From Corynebacterium sp. BD556 (GTDB taxonomy: Bacteria > Actinomycetota > Actinomycetes > Mycobacteriales > Mycobacteriaceae): DNA of 64,000 bases. Where the stretch lies: contig NZ_CP141643.1 of assembly GCF_038452275.1 (NCBI RefSeq), positions 1,054,001 to 1,118,000 on the forward strand, written 5' to 3'. Positions within the stretch are counted from its first letter, which is position 1; every line of letters begins with the position of its first letter. Positions 15,962-25,900 of this stretch are shown piece after piece. A model generated the notes under the pieces. It was not told where the DNA came from and ran no database searches. It saw only the letters and a list, made by a program, of their open reading frames with translations. The position numbers and the translations under genes are program-made.

Positions 15962-16345
15962 ATGAAGCGATTTGCCCCAGCGATTGTCGCCGCCGCGACC
16001 GCAATGACCCTTGTTGCTGCGCCAGTCACCAACGCGGAGGAGACCACCGCGACGGCTGTTGCCGCGGAGCCAGCCGACCAGAACATCCCCACTGATGAAG
16101 ATGTCAACAGCCCCGCTCCGACCCCGATCAACGATGTCAACCCCGGTGATAACGGCGAGAACAACCCCGCTGAGAAACCCGGCAGCAGCTTTAGCGTCGG
16201 CACGCTCGTGGGCGTTTTGACCGCTTTGGTTGCGGCTGTCTCCACCACGGCGCTGATCGTGGCGTCCAACCCGAGCGGCATCAACAAGATCGCCGACCTG
16301 CTCCAGGCCAACGGCGTCCCGGTTCCGCCGCTGCCGCGCTTCTAA
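15962..16345 (+). CDS. Small secreted, C-terminally anchored protein
   Basis: A 127-residue protein. A signal peptide (MKRFAPAIV...) with probable cleavage after TNA near residue 25 is followed by an acidic, Asn/Pro-rich segment (about 30-78), one membrane helix (about 83-103) and a short Pro-rich tail. AAGGAG lies 8 nt before the ATG. No family was recognised; it looks like a small surface protein of the corynebacterial envelope. A stem-loop terminator follows directly. Confidence 0.7.
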   Translation: MKRFAPAIVAAATAMTLVAAPVTNAEETTATAVAAEPADQNIPTDEDVNSPAPTPINDVNPGDNGENNPAEKPGSSFSVGTLVGVLTALVAAVSTTALIVASNPSGINKIADLLQANGVPVPPLPRF

Positions 16346-16358
16346 GAAGCACCCACTT

Positions 16359-16392
16359 AAAAGCCAGCCGCCTGCAAAGGGGGCTGGCTTTT
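16359..16392. terminator. Bidirectional rho-independent terminator
   Basis: AAAAGCCAGCC (16359-16369) and GGCTGGCTTTT (16382-16392) form a perfect 11-bp stem with A and T ends that provide a short U-tract in both directions. It separates the small secreted protein gene from the convergent dnaE. Confidence 0.8.
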
Positions 16393-16441
16393 GCAGTTGG
16401 CGGCGAGTCTGCCGCTTGTGTGAGGTTGATTCTTCTAGGGA

Positions 16442-19400
16442 CTAAGAGGCCAAAATTCCCGCGCCCAGGTTCGCCTTCAAATCACCCATCAAACTAGCCG
16501 AGCGCTCCACCCTCAAATGCTCCCCCAGAACCATCATCTGGGCCTGGTCACCGTGGACCAGGTTCAGGTAAACATCCGAGTCACCCGGGTTCGACACCAG
16601 CACATCTTTGAGCTTGCGGATGTTTTCCACCGTGCACTGCTCCGTGCGCAGAGTCAGCCGCAGCGGCAAACCGGCACCATTGCCCGGGCCCAGATCGGGC
16701 ACCTTCACGTCGTCGCCGAACAGGCTCATGCGCTCATCACGGATCGACACATGCGCCTTGACCAAGATGATATTGTCCTCCACGATCTGCGGCGCCACCA
16801 GCGAATACACCTTGTTGAACAACAACACATCAACTTGTGCTCCGTGGTGGTCCTCCACCGTCACAATCGCCCACGGCGAACCGTCTTTCTTGGAAAAGCG
16901 CCGATCCACACTAGAGATCAGACCACCAATGGTCACCTCCGCGCCGTGGCGCAGCTCCCCGGAGAGGATACCGGTAAGCTGCGTGTCGGTTTGGGCGTCA
17001 AGCGCCTCCTCGAAACCGTCGAGGGGGTGGCCGGAGACGTACAGCCCAAGCATCTCCCGTTCGAGGGCGAGCAAATGCTTGCGGTCCCACTCATCTTCTG
17101 GAATGTCGATGGCAAAAGCTGAGGAGTGGGAGTTGGCGTCCCCACCAAAGCCGGCGAATAAATCAAACTGCCCCTTGTCCGCTGCCTTCTTCGTCGTCAA
17201 CACCGAATCAACGGCATCTTCTTGGATTAGCATTAGGCCCTTGCGGGTGTGGCCGAGTGAGTCAAAAGCTCCAGCCTTAATCAGCGACTCGGTAATGCGC
17301 TTGTTGCACGGCAACAGGTCGATCTTGTCCAAGTAGTCCGAGAAGCTGGTAAACGCCCCCTTCGTGCGGCGGGTTTCCTTGATGGATTCGACCACCTCCC
17401 CGCCGACGTTGCGCACTGCAGCCAGGCCGTAGCGAATGTCTTCGCCAACGGCCACGAAATTTTCCTCCGACTCGTTAATGTCGGGTTGCAACACTGAAAT
17501 GCCCAAGTGGCGGCAGTCCGCCAAATAGATCGCAGACTTGTCTTTCTTGTCGCCCACCGACGTGAGAAGCGCCGCCATATACTCGGCGGTGTAATTCGCC
17601 TTCATGTAGGCCGTCCAGTACGAGACAAGGGCATAGCCTGCGGCGTGCGACTTGTTAAAAGCGTAGGAGGCAAAAGGTTCAATGGTGCCCCACAAGGCAT
17701 CCACGGCGGATTGAGAGTAGCCGTTTTCTGCCATGCCGGCCGAGAACTTCTCGTACTGCTGCGCCAGCACTTCCGGTTTCTTTTTGCCCATGGCCTTGCG
17801 GAAGCCATCTGCCTCCCCGGCAGTATAGTTCGCCACCTTCTGCGAGATCCTCATGATCTGCTCTTGGTAGACGATCAGACCATAAGTCTCATCGAGAATC
17901 TCCCGCAGCGGATCTTCCAGCTCCGGGTGGATCGGGGTGATCGGCTTGCGGCCATTTTTGCGGTCCGCGTAATCCCAGTGGGCGTTTACACCCATCGGGC
18001 CCGGACGATACAGCGCGAGCGAGGCAACAATGTCGTTGAATCCCGTGGGGCGCATGCGCTTAAGAAGCTCCTGCATACCACCGGAGTCAAGCTGGAACAC
18101 CCCCAGGGTTTCGCCGCGCGACAGCAACTCATAAACAGCTTGGTTGTCGGTATCCAATGCCTCCAAGTCAATATCTTCGCCGCGGTTTTTCCGGACGTTT
18201 TCTAAGGCGTCGCCAAGCACGGTAAGGTTGCGCAGGCCCAAAAAGTCCATCTTCAAAAGGCCGATGGATTCGCACGCCGGATAGTCCCAGCCAGTGATAA
18301 TCGCACCATCAGCGGGGCGTTTCCACATCGGGATATGATCCATCAGCGGCACCGAAGACATGATCACAGCGCAGGCGTGGACACCCGCTTGGCGCACGAC
18401 ACCCTCAAGGCCACGGGCCGTTTCATAAATCTTGGACACGTCCGGGTCAGTCTCAATGAGGGAGCGCACCTCCGCAGCCTCCGAGTAGCGATCATGCTCC
18501 GGATCGGTGATACCAGACAGCGGGATGTCCTTAGCCATAATCGCCGGGGGCAAAGCCGCATTGATACGGTCGGCCATTTGGAAACCCGGCTGACCAAAGT
18601 TAACCTTCGCCGCGTCTTTGATCGCCTGCTTCGTCTTGACCGTGCCGAAGGTGATCACCTGGGCAATTTTGTCCTCACCCCAACGCTGGGCAGCGTAGCT
18701 AATCATTTCCCCGCGACGACGATCATCAAAATCGATGTCGATATCGGGGGCGGAAGGACGCTCCGGGTTGAGAAACCTCTCAAAAAGAAGGCCATGCTCC
18801 ATCGGGTCGATATTTGTAATCGTCAGCGCGTACGCCACGAGGGAACCCGCAGCAGAGCCACGGCCCGGCCCCACACGGATCCCGATATCGCGGGCGTGCT
18901 TGATCAACTCCGCGACGATGAGGAAATAAGACGGGTAGCCCTTCATGTCGATGACGTCTATCTCGTAATCGGCGCGCTCGGTGTACTCGGCCGGTACCTC
19001 CCCGCCGTCGAAGCGCTCGCGTAGGCCGCGGTGGACCTCTTTGCGCAGCCACGTCGTAGGAGTCTCGCCCTCAGGAACATCCGCAACCGGCATACGGTCG
19101 TGTGGGTGATTCTCCCAGATCTCTCCGTAATCGCTGACACGCTCGGCGATCCACAACGTGTTATCGCAACCCTCCGGGACGGTGGAGTCCCACAACTCGC
19201 GCATCTGCTCCGCAGATTTGATGTAGTAGCCACTGCCGTCAAGTTTGAAGCGGTCCGGGTCCAGCAAGGTCTTGCCTGTTTGAACACACAACATGGCCTC
19301 GTGCGAAGGGGCCTGCGATTCGAGGACGTAGTGGCAGTCGTTGGTAACCAGCGGCGGCAAATCCAACGCCTTCCCAATGCGAAGCAAATCGTCGCGCACG

Positions 19401-20005
19401 CGGCGCTCAATTTGCAGACCGTGGTCCATCAACTCAAGGAAGAAGTTGTCCTTGCCGTAAATGTCCTGCCACATCGCAGCGGCCTCGAGCGCCTCGTTGT
19501 ACTGGCCGAGGCGCAGCCGCGTCTGCACATCGCCAGAAGGGCAGCCGGTGGTGGCGATGATGCCGTCGGCATGCTCCGCGATCAGCTCCGCATCCATGCG
19601 CGGCCATTTACCTAGCTGGCCCTCATAGGAAGCCAAAGAGGACAAACGGAACAAGTTGCGCAAACCAGTGACGTTTTCCGCCAGCATGGTCTGGTGCAAA
19701 TAGGCGCCCGACGCCGAGACGTCGTCGCGCTTTTGATCCGGGGAACCCCACGTAACGCGCTTTTTGCTAAAACGCGAACCCGGTGCCATGTATGCCTCAA
19801 TGCCGATGATCGGCTTTACACCGGCGTCGACCATCCGGCGATAGAAGGCGTTGGAGCCGAACATGTTGCCATGGTCTGTCATGCCAACAGCGGGCATCCC
19901 TTGCCTCACAATTTCCTCGGCGAGCAGATCCACCTTCGCCATGCCATCAAGCATGGAGAACTCTGTGTGGTTGTGCAGGTGAACAAACGAGGATTTTTTG
20001 GCCAT
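16442..20005 (-). CDS. dnaE: DNA polymerase III alpha subunit DnaE
   Basis: The replicative polymerase catalytic subunit, 1187 residues. An N-terminal PHP domain ([15 protein letters not shown]) is followed by the C-family polymerase core, with catalytic aspartates in [10 protein letters not shown], then a helix-hairpin-helix region and an OB-fold (about 995-1080). Length is normal for DnaE1. A TATGAT hexamer lies 6 nt before the ATG, without a Shine-Dalgarno sequence. It is not obviously in an operon; the ABC permease gene upstream ends 67 bp away on the same strand. Confidence 0.97.
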   Translation of the reverse strand: MAKKSSFVHLHNHTEFSMLDGMAKVDLLAEEIVRQGMPAVGMTDHGNMFGSNAFYRRMVDAGVKPIIGIEAYMAPGSRFSKKRVTWGSPDQKRDDVSASGAYLHQTMLAENVTGLRNLFRLSSLASYEGQLGKWPRMDAELIAEHADGIIATTGCPSGDVQTRLRLGQYNEALEAAAMWQDIYGKDNFFLELMDHGLQIERRVRDDLLRIGKALDLPPLVTNDCHYVLESQAPSHEAMLCVQTGKTLLDPDRFKLDGSGYYIKSAEQMRELWDSTVPEGCDNTLWIAERVSDYGEIWENHPHDRMPVADVPEGETPTTWLRKEVHRGLRERFDGGEVPAEYTERADYEIDVIDMKGYPSYFLIVAELIKHARDIGIRVGPGRGSAAGSLVAYALTITNIDPMEHGLLFERFLNPERPSAPDIDIDFDDRRRGEMISYAAQRWGEDKIAQVITFGTVKTKQAIKDAAKVNFGQPGFQMADRINAALPPAIMAKDIPLSGITDPEHDRYSEAAEVRSLIETDPDVSKIYETARGLEGVVRQAGVHACAVIMSSVPLMDHIPMWKRPADGAIITGWDYPACESIGLLKMDFLGLRNLTVLGDALENVRKNRGEDIDLEALDTDNQAVYELLSRGETLGVFQLDSGGMQELLKRMRPTGFNDIVASLALYRPGPMGVNAHWDYADRKNGRKPITPIHPELEDPLREILDETYGLIVYQEQIMRISQKVANYTAGEADGFRKAMGKKKPEVLAQQYEKFSAGMAENGYSQSAVDALWGTIEPFASYAFNKSHAAGYALVSYWTAYMKANYTAEYMAALLTSVGDKKDKSAIYLADCRHLGISVLQPDINESEENFVAVGEDIRYGLAAVRNVGGEVVESIKETRRTKGAFTSFSDYLDKIDLLPCNKRITESLIKAGAFDSLGHTRKGLMLIQEDAVDSVLTTKKAADKGQFDLFAGFGGDANSHSSAFAIDIPEDEWDRKHLLALEREMLGLYVSGHPLDGFEEALDAQTDTQLTGILSGELRHGAEVTIGGLISSVDRRFSKKDGSPWAIVTVEDHHGAQVDVLLFNKVYSLVAPQIVEDNIILVKAHVSIRDERMSLFGDDVKVPDLGPGNGAGLPLRLTLRTEQCTVENIRKLKDVLVSNPGDSDVYLNLVHGDQAQMMVLGEHLRVERSASLMGDLKANLGAGILAS

Positions 20006-20011
20006 GGGCTC

Positions 20012-20017
20012 ATCATA
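20012..20017 (-). promoter_or_regulatory. Candidate -10 box (TATGAT) of dnaE
   Basis: TATGAT on the minus strand lies 6 nt before the dnaE ATG, consistent with a leaderless transcript. Three of four TAnAnT positions match. Confidence 0.35.
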
Positions 20018-20072
20018 TCGGCGCCGTCAAGACACACCCACGGCGCCGAACCAGTCCGCTAAAAGCGCTGGT

Positions 20073-21350
20073 CTACTCGTAGCGCAGCGCGTCGATCGGC
20101 TGCATCTTCGCCGCCTTCGACGCCGGGTAGGCGCCGAAGAAAACACCTGTCGCCAGGGAAAAGAACAGGGAGATGAGCACCGCCCCGATTGGGGGGTAGA
20201 CGAAAGCATCGAAGGAAGCCGTCGCGATCATACCGATTGCCCCGCCCAGCACTACACCGATCAAACCGCCGATCAAACAAACCAGCACAGCCTCGACAAT
20301 GAACTGGGTGAGAATGTCTCGCTGGGTCGCCCCGAGAGCCTTGCGCACACCAATCTCACGGGTGCGCTCGGTGACGGTGATCAACATAATGTTCATCACG
20401 CCGATGCCGCCGACGAGCAGCGAGATCCCGCCGATGGAGGCCAACACGCTCGCAATGATGCCGAAAAGGCTGGTGAGCTGCTCAAGTCCAGCGGATAGAT
20501 CCAAGACAGTGATGGTGAAATCTTCGTTGCGCTGATACCAGCGATCCACGTAGCTCTGCAGGTCTTGCTGGAAAGCCTTCGTGTCCTCGTTCGCCACGGA
20601 CTGAACGCTAAAGGAATTAAAGCTAGTTATTCTCTCGCCCATTCGTTCCGCTGCGGTGACCGGAATATAAACGTCGACAGGCGCGAAGCCGCCACCGCCG
20701 AAAGCCCCGGAGTTGCCCGGGTCCTCAGTGACCCCCACGATGGTAAACACAGCGGTTTGACTGCCGACGGTAAAGTCGACTCGCTCGCCCAGGGCGGAGA
20801 CCGCGTCACCGTCGAAAAGCTCCTCGATGACAGCCGGTGTCACCACGGCCAATGGGCGCTGCTGATCGACATCGCTGGTGCTTAACTCACGGCCGTATTC
20901 GACAGTGAGGTTGCGCATCTTAAACGAGTCAGCCACCACCGGTTTGATGAAGCCGGCAGACTCCTTGCCGTTATACGTAGCTTGGGCCTCGAAACCGTCC
21001 GACTCACCGACGTCGATGCCCTGGATGCGGTCACCGAAATGATCACGCAGTTCATTGAGTTCATCGAAGGTGACGCGGTCGGCCTCCTCAGTCGGCGGCG
21101 CCGAACCGAAGGCGGCGAAGGGATCGCTGCTGTCCTCCTTATCGTCGCGCTCATGCACCGTGACTATGTGTTTGGAGGCGCCGACACCCTCAAGGCCGGA
21201 GACAACCTGTTTTTGCAGACCGGCACCCAAAGTCATAATGACAATCACGGCCATAATCCCGATGATGATGCCCAAGAGCGTCAGCAACGAACGCAGTTTA
21301 TTGGCGCTCAGGCTCGATGCGGCCAGCCTAAAATTCTCCCGCAGGTTCAC
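20073..21350 (-). CDS. MacB-type ABC transporter permease (FtsX domain)
   Basis: A 425-residue permease. One N-terminal membrane helix (about 20-45) precedes a large extracytoplasmic MacB periplasmic-core domain (about 50-280) and three C-terminal helices of the FtsX domain, with the TERTREIGVRKALGA coupling-helix segment. MacB-type systems act by mechanotransmission rather than by moving solutes through the membrane. The start is GTG, directly abutting the stop of the ATPase gene, so the two are translationally coupled. Third gene of an adaptor-ATPase-permease operon. Confidence 0.9.
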   Translation of the reverse strand: MNLRENFRLAASSLSANKLRSLLTLLGIIIGIMAVIVIMTLGAGLQKQVVSGLEGVGASKHIVTVHERDDKEDSSDPFAAFGSAPPTEEADRVTFDELNELRDHFGDRIQGIDVGESDGFEAQATYNGKESAGFIKPVVADSFKMRNLTVEYGRELSTSDVDQQRPLAVVTPAVIEELFDGDAVSALGERVDFTVGSQTAVFTIVGVTEDPGNSGAFGGGGFAPVDVYIPVTAAERMGERITSFNSFSVQSVANEDTKAFQQDLQSYVDRWYQRNEDFTITVLDLSAGLEQLTSLFGIIASVLASIGGISLLVGGIGVMNIMLITVTERTREIGVRKALGATQRDILTQFIVEAVLVCLIGGLIGVVLGGAIGMIATASFDAFVYPPIGAVLISLFFSLATGVFFGAYPASKAAKMQPIDALRYE

Positions 21351-22133
21351 TTAACGCTCACCCCGCAGGCTGCGGATACCGCTGATCCGGCCGTCCATCA
21401 TCTCGACAATGCGGGATGTCTCCCTCGCCAGGTCCGGGTTGTGTGTGATGAACACGATGGCTTTGCCCAGCTCCTGATTGAGTTCGTGGAACAGGTCCAT
21501 GACCAAACGCCCCGTCTTCGAGTCGAGGGCACCAGTTGGCTCATCGGCAAGCAAAAGGTCTGGGTCGTTGGCCAGGCTGCGGGCAATAGCCACGCGCTGT
21601 TTCTGGCCACCGGAGAGCTCGTTGGGATTGTGGTGCAGCCGATCTCCCATGCCGACGCGGCTGAGCAGGTCGGCTGCGCGCTCTTCGCGCTCTTTTTTGG
21701 CCACTCCGGCGTACATCATCGGCATGGCGACGTTTTGCAAGGCGTCGATGCGCCCAACCAGGTTGAAGTTCTGAAAGATAAAGCCGATGTTTTGGCTGCG
21801 GTACGCCGCCAGTTCGGCGTCCTCTTTGGCATAGACCGGCTCGCCGTTGAAAGCGTAGGCGCCTTCGGTGGGTCGATCAAGCATGCCAACTAAGTTCATC
21901 AACGTTGATTTTCCGCAGCCCGAGGGCCCCACTATGGAGATGAACTCTCCCTGTTCGGTGTGGAAGTCGATGCCGTGGAGAACCTTGACCTCGCTGGGTT
22001 CACCAGGGTTATAGGTTTTGACTATGCCGCGCATGTCGACCAGCAGGCCAGTGTTAGCCATGTCCGGCATGGCCTGCTCAAAAATTTCGGTGGGGGTGTC
22101 GTGGTCAACTTCTGATCCAAGCTCGTGCTTCAC
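21351..22133 (-). CDS. MacB/LolD-type ABC transporter ATPase
   Basis: A 260-residue ATPase with Walker [13 protein letters not shown] signature LSGGQKQR, Walker [13 protein letters not shown] and the H-loop His in VFITHNPD. The closest style is the LolD/MacB group that pairs with FtsX-domain permeases. The GTG start follows AAGGAGG, which overlaps the stop codon of the adaptor gene (spacing 4 nt). The substrate of the system is unknown. Confidence 0.93.
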   Translation of the reverse strand: MKHELGSEVDHDTPTEIFEQAMPDMANTGLLVDMRGIVKTYNPGEPSEVKVLHGIDFHTEQGEFISIVGPSGCGKSTLMNLVGMLDRPTEGAYAFNGEPVYAKEDAELAAYRSQNIGFIFQNFNLVGRIDALQNVAMPMMYAGVAKKEREERAADLLSRVGMGDRLHHNPNELSGGQKQRVAIARSLANDPDLLLADEPTGALDSKTGRLVMDLFHELNQELGKAIVFITHNPDLARETSRIVEMMDGRISGIRSLRGER

Positions 22134-22142
22134 GACGCCTCC

Positions 22143-23609
22143 TTACTTAGCGTCGCCGGCTGGTGTGCGCTTGCTGCCCTCGTCACGGGCCCTCTTGACG
22201 TCCTCCGGGTCGAAATATGGATCCTCGATGTCGACCTTCTCACCGAGCCGGTCGCGGTATTTGTCGGGCCAGTTAATCACAATGTCGCCCGCTTTGAGCT
22301 CCCCGGAGATCACAGCGATATCTACTTCGTTGGCGGCGCCGGTGTCCACCTTTCGTTCCTCGATGGTGCCGGAAGTGCCGTCCTCACTGCCAGCGAGGAC
22401 AAGGACCTTGCCGTCAACAACTGCATCCCGGGGAATCGACAGCGCCTGCGGAGTTTCCTCCGTGATGATCTCGGCACGCACGGAACCTCCCAGCAACAGG
22501 CCGTCCTTGTTGCCTTCGACTTCAATTTCGATTGGGAAGGTCACGGAGCCGCCGTCGCCTTTCCGCTGGCCTTCCGGCAGCCGTGGCTGCTCAGGGGTGG
22601 AGCTAATCGGCTGGATCCTATTGACCCTGCCAGCGAACTCCTTGTCGCCGGTGGCCGTAGATGTGAAAGTAACTCGGTCGCCCGGCTTGATAGAAGACAC
22701 GTCGGCCTCGCGCACCTCGGAGCGAATAAGCAGACGCGAATCGTCGGCGATGGTCAAAAGCTTGCCCTGGGGGATGTCACCTTCCTGTACGTCGACGGAG
22801 GTAACCAGGCCGGCTATCGGTGCGTAAACCGTCGCCTGCTGGATCTGGTACTCCAAAGTCCCGTCACTGCCGCCCGTCGCCTGCTGAGCTTCCTGCACCT
22901 GCTGGAGCTGTTGGGCTTGCTGCCTTGCGGCTTCCTGGGCAGCTCGCGACTCGGCCTCGGCAGGGTCGGCGGTTTCTGCCTGGCCGGGGTCAACGCTTTG
23001 CGGCTGCGGTAAAGTCGGCTGACCCTCCGGGGGCACAGGCAGACTCTCGGGCGGCGCAGGCGGCGCGGGCTCAGAAGGAGGTTGCGGAGCCTGCCGATTC
23101 CACAAACCGCCAATCACATCGTTGATGTTCGGCAGGCGAAATCCACCCGGAGCGGAGGCCAGCACTTCGACATTGGCGGCGGCGACATAAGCCGCTGGTG
23201 CTTGGCCGGCGGCCTGGTTTTGCCGATTGAGCTGGCGGCGCAGCTCCTCGGTATCCATCTCGACGAGGAACTGGTCGGCCTGGACCCTGTCGCCGACACT
23301 GACTGCTAGGCGCGTGACTTTAGATTGCAATGGTGAGGTGATGCTCAGCATTTTGACTGGCACGATGTTGCCGTTGACCACCACACTGTTGGTCACGTCC
23401 GCGACCTCGGCGATGGTGTAGTCACCCGCAACAAGGCCATGCGCATTGTCACCTTTGCCTCCTCCGAATCCAGCGACACCGCAGCCGGTTGCAAACAGCG
23501 CGCTCGCCGTCACCGCCACGACGACTGCGCGCTTAATGCTCATTCGTGCGCTGCTCGTGGGCAGGTTGCGCGGGTTGGTGTTGGTGCGCTGGGTGGGGGC
23601 CAAGTGCAA
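22143..23609 (-). CDS. Lipoprotein periplasmic adaptor of MacA/HlyD type
   Basis: A 488-residue membrane-fusion-like subunit. The N-terminal signal has a lipobox ATGC (Cys near residue 43), then a biotinyl-lipoyl-like half (VVNGNIVPV...KVTRLAVSVGDRVQAD), a long Pro/Glu/Gln-rich insertion and coiled-coil (about 155-265), the second lipoyl half (VYAPIAGLVTSVDVQEGD) and beta-barrel domains. The TTG start has GAGGAG 5 nt upstream; an ATG at 23543 is an alternative giving a shorter signal. Heads the adaptor-ATPase-permease operon. No TolC-like partner is encoded nearby. Confidence 0.85.
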   Translation of the reverse strand: MHLAPTQRTNTNPRNLPTSSARMSIKRAVVVAVTASALFATGCGVAGFGGGKGDNAHGLVAGDYTIAEVADVTNSVVVNGNIVPVKMLSITSPLQSKVTRLAVSVGDRVQADQFLVEMDTEELRRQLNRQNQAAGQAPAAYVAAANVEVLASAPGGFRLPNINDVIGGLWNRQAPQPPSEPAPPAPPESLPVPPEGQPTLPQPQSVDPGQAETADPAEAESRAAQEAARQQAQQLQQVQEAQQATGGSDGTLEYQIQQATVYAPIAGLVTSVDVQEGDIPQGKLLTIADDSRLLIRSEVREADVSSIKPGDRVTFTSTATGDKEFAGRVNRIQPISSTPEQPRLPEGQRKGDGGSVTFPIEIEVEGNKDGLLLGGSVRAEIITEETPQALSIPRDAVVDGKVLVLAGSEDGTSGTIEERKVDTGAANEVDIAVISGELKAGDIVINWPDKYRDRLGEKVDIEDPYFDPEDVKRARDEGSKRTPAGDAK

Positions 23610-23716
23610 GGGATCTCCTCACGGGTTGTTGCCTTCGGCCCCGCACCGGCTTCCGGAAAAAGTCGTTGCGGGGCGGGTTAAAGGCATAGGAAAACTGCTT
23701 AAAACTAACGTGCTGA

Positions 23717-23722
23717 ACTATA
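23717..23722 (-). promoter_or_regulatory. Candidate -10 box (TATAGT) of the MacAB-like operon
   Basis: TATAGT on the minus strand fully matches TAnAnT, about 107 bp before the adaptor start, in a GC-rich spacer. No convincing -35 element. Confidence 0.35.
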
Positions 23723-23848
23723 CACCCCGCCCCCGCGCGCAAACCGAGCAGCGAATCCCACTTGCAGCGCCGAAGCCGCACTCGGCACTTTTCCACCAGC
23801 ACATTTGCGCCAACACAACCGCACCAGCACGGGGTTTTTGAGGGGCTG

Positions 23849-24415
23849 TCAGGGCGAAGCGGGGCGCACCGCGAACGCTCCCCACACGGCATCCGCCGGC
23901 AACACCTCCACCGCCGCCACCTGGTGGTGGGCGGCCGCAGCACGAAGCGCCTCACCGGTGTCATAAACGACAACGCTTTGGACGCTGTCCGCGCCCTGCG
24001 CGTCTTGCCCCTCCGTAGGCTCTGCCCTGCCAATGGCCCGCCTAGCCTCCCGGTCAAAAACAGTTTCGCGCCCTTGTCCTCGCGCTGGCTCAGGCACTGC
24101 CTTGGGCGGCAGGCCTGGGTAGACCACCGCACCGACTCGGCCCAAACCCGCCACAGCTACAGCGGCCTGCGCAAAGTCCGTGTCCTTGTCGAAAGTGATC
24201 AGCGCGTAGGCCTTTTCATCGCCTGCAGCCTCGTCGAGCGAGCGTGAGGCACGCGCCGCATAATGTTGCCAGTCTTCCCCACGATCCATACCCACCTGGT
24301 CACCGTTGACAAACGGCGCTTTGCTTACCGACTGTCCCAGCGCCGAAAGCCCGACGGTGCCAAGGGCAAGCGCCCCAACGAGCATGCCAGCGGCAAAAAT
24401 GGCGTTGCGGCTCAT
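23849..24415 (-). CDS. Hypothetical membrane-anchored protein
   Basis: A 188-residue protein with an N-terminal signal anchor (about 7-28) and an extracytoplasmic region with no recognised family. The first part (DWQHYAARASRSLDEAAGDEKAYALITF) and the Ala/Val-rich C-terminal part look folded, joined by a polar linker. The ATG overlaps the rluD-type stop in ATGA, so it is translationally coupled as the last gene of the lspA group. Confidence 0.6.
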   Translation of the reverse strand: MSRNAIFAAGMLVGALALGTVGLSALGQSVSKAPFVNGDQVGMDRGEDWQHYAARASRSLDEAAGDEKAYALITFDKDTDFAQAAVAVAGLGRVGAVVYPGLPPKAVPEPARGQGRETVFDREARRAIGRAEPTEGQDAQGADSVQSVVVYDTGEALRAAAAHHQVAAVEVLPADAVWGAFAVRPASP

Positions 24416-25338
24416 CCCCGCAGCACCTCGAGGGCGTGCGCCAAATCGGGCGGGTAAGAAGATTCAACCTCCATCCAGGAATGTGTGCGCGGATGCACAA
24501 AACCCAGTTTGGTGGCATGCAACCACTGCCGCTGAAGCCCCAGGCGCTTGGCCAAGTTGGGGTCGGAGCCGTACATCGGATCTCCCACGCACGGGTGGCC
24601 GGTGGCCGACATGTGGACGCGGATTTGGTGAGTGCGGCCCGTTTCCAAATGGATCTCTAACAAGGAGGCCTCCCGGAATGCCTCAATGACCTCGTAGTGA
24701 GTCACCGAGCTGCGCCCATCGGAGCGCACCGCGAACTTCCAGCTTGCCGACGGGTGGCGGGCAATAGGGGCATCGATGGTGCCCTCCAGCGGGTCCGGTA
24801 GTCCTTGAACGAGGGCGTTGTAAGTCTTTGCCACCGTGCGTTCACGAAACGCCTGCTTCAACACCGAATAAGCCTGGATGCTGGTGGCCACGACCATCAC
24901 CCCGGAAGTGCCGACGTCGAGACGCTGGACAATGCCTTTGCGTTCGGGCGGGCCGGCGTCGGGAAGCTCAATGCCCATGGCCTGCAAACCGCCAACTACC
25001 GTGGGCCCTTCCCAACCCAACGTGGGGTGCGCGGCCACACCGACTGGCTTGTCAACAACCACAAGATCTTTATCCGAGTAGAGAATCTCAAGGCCGTCAA
25101 CCCTCTCCGCGATGGGCTGCGGCGCATCTTTCGGTGCGGGCAGCGTCGCCTCAATGAGCGCCCCGGCGCGCACCCGATCTGACTTTTGGACCGCGGCGGC
25201 GTCGACAAGCACAGCCCCGTCAGCGATAATCTCGGCGGCCGCGGCACGCGAAATGCCGAAAAGCTTAGACACCGCCATGTCCACTCGCAGCCCATCAAGA
25301 CCCTCCGGCGCGGGCAAGGCCCGGAACTCACCTCCCAC
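24412..25338 (-). CDS. RluD-type 23S rRNA pseudouridine synthase
   Basis: A 308-residue enzyme with an N-terminal S4 RNA-binding domain (about 15-75) and an RluA-family catalytic domain. The catalytic Asp is in QRLDVGTSGVMVVA, and HLETGRTHQIRVHM is the second family motif. It isomerises uridines in rRNA, probably in 23S helix 69 if RluD-like. The GTG at 25338 overlaps the lspA 3' end by 11 nt and puts the conserved LPAPEGLDG segment where RluD proteins have it; the frame itself is open further upstream. It is coupled to lspA and to the next gene. Confidence 0.88.
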   Translation of the reverse strand: MGGEFRALPAPEGLDGLRVDMAVSKLFGISRAAAAEIIADGAVLVDAAAVQKSDRVRAGALIEATLPAPKDAPQPIAERVDGLEILYSDKDLVVVDKPVGVAAHPTLGWEGPTVVGGLQAMGIELPDAGPPERKGIVQRLDVGTSGVMVVATSIQAYSVLKQAFRERTVAKTYNALVQGLPDPLEGTIDAPIARHPSASWKFAVRSDGRSSVTHYEVIEAFREASLLEIHLETGRTHQIRVHMSATGHPCVGDPMYGSDPNLAKRLGLQRQWLHATKLGFVHPRTHSWMEVESSYPPDLAHALEVLRG

Positions 25339-25855
25339 TTTTATCCACCCCCGAATTGCCGAAGAACAAACTCGCAATAAACACTGCCACCCCAACGGTG
25401 ATCGCCGCATCAGCAAGGTTAAACACGGCGAAACGACCCACGGAAATGTAGTCGACGACATGGCCGAACCAAAAACCCGGAGCGCGCAGCAACCGGTCGG
25501 TGAGGTTGCCTAAAGCTCCCCCAGCAATCAGCGCCAAACCAACCGCCTCCCAAGGTTGGGTAATGCGCGGGGCGGCAATGAGCGCACCGACGACGAAGCC
25601 CAACTGGATGGTAGTAAACAACCATGTGGAGTTTTGCCCCATCGAAAACGCCGCACCTGGGTTAAACAGCAGGTACAGCCGGAACCAATCGCCCAACACG
25701 GTCACGGGCACGCCAGGCTCCAAAAAAGCAAGCATGAGCTGCTTGAGCACCTGGTCGGCCACCGCGACCGCCAGGATGCCTACTACGATGCGGCGGAAGT
25801 AGCCACCCCGCCTGCGGGTTGCCACTTCATTCGTGTGCGTGATCTCATCGTCCAT
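25328..25855 (-). CDS. lspA: Lipoprotein signal peptidase LspA
   Basis: A 175-residue aspartic signal peptidase II that cleaves prolipoproteins before the lipidated Cys. Four membrane helices are visible. The catalytic dyad Asp residues are in GNLTDRLLRAPG and FAVFNLADA, and NPGAAFSMG is the conserved loop. It has substrates in this window: several lipobox proteins and the adaptor lipoprotein. A TAGAGT box 9 nt before the ATG suggests a leaderless transcript. Its 3' end overlaps the pseudouridine synthase gene. Confidence 0.95.
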   Translation of the reverse strand: MDDEITHTNEVATRRRGGYFRRIVVGILAVAVADQVLKQLMLAFLEPGVPVTVLGDWFRLYLLFNPGAAFSMGQNSTWLFTTIQLGFVVGALIAAPRITQPWEAVGLALIAGGALGNLTDRLLRAPGFWFGHVVDYISVGRFAVFNLADAAITVGVAVFIASLFFGNSGVDKSGR

Positions 25856-25864
25856 CGACTTTTC

Positions 25865-25870
25865 ACTCTA
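25865..25870 (-). promoter_or_regulatory. -10 box (TAGAGT) of lspA
   Basis: TAGAGT on the minus strand fully matches TAnAnT, 9 nt before the lspA ATG. It is back to back with the lipoprotein promoter at 25888-25893. Confidence 0.45.
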
Positions 25871-25887
25871 GCCAATGGTCGGTGAGG

Positions 25888-25893
25888 TAGGTT
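25888..25893 (+). promoter_or_regulatory. Candidate -10 box (TAGGTT) of lipoprotein gene
   Basis: TAGGTT lies 7 nt before the GTG at 25901 and matches three of four TAnAnT positions. Only 17 bp separate it from the divergent lspA -10 box. Confidence 0.35.
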
Positions 25894-25900
25894 CGCATGC

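Noticed and set aside
22018..23012. Long plus-strand frames (269 and 295 codons) opposite the ABC ATPase and adaptor genes
   Set aside because: Antisense shadows of clear genes on the minus strand, without domains or ribosome-binding sites.
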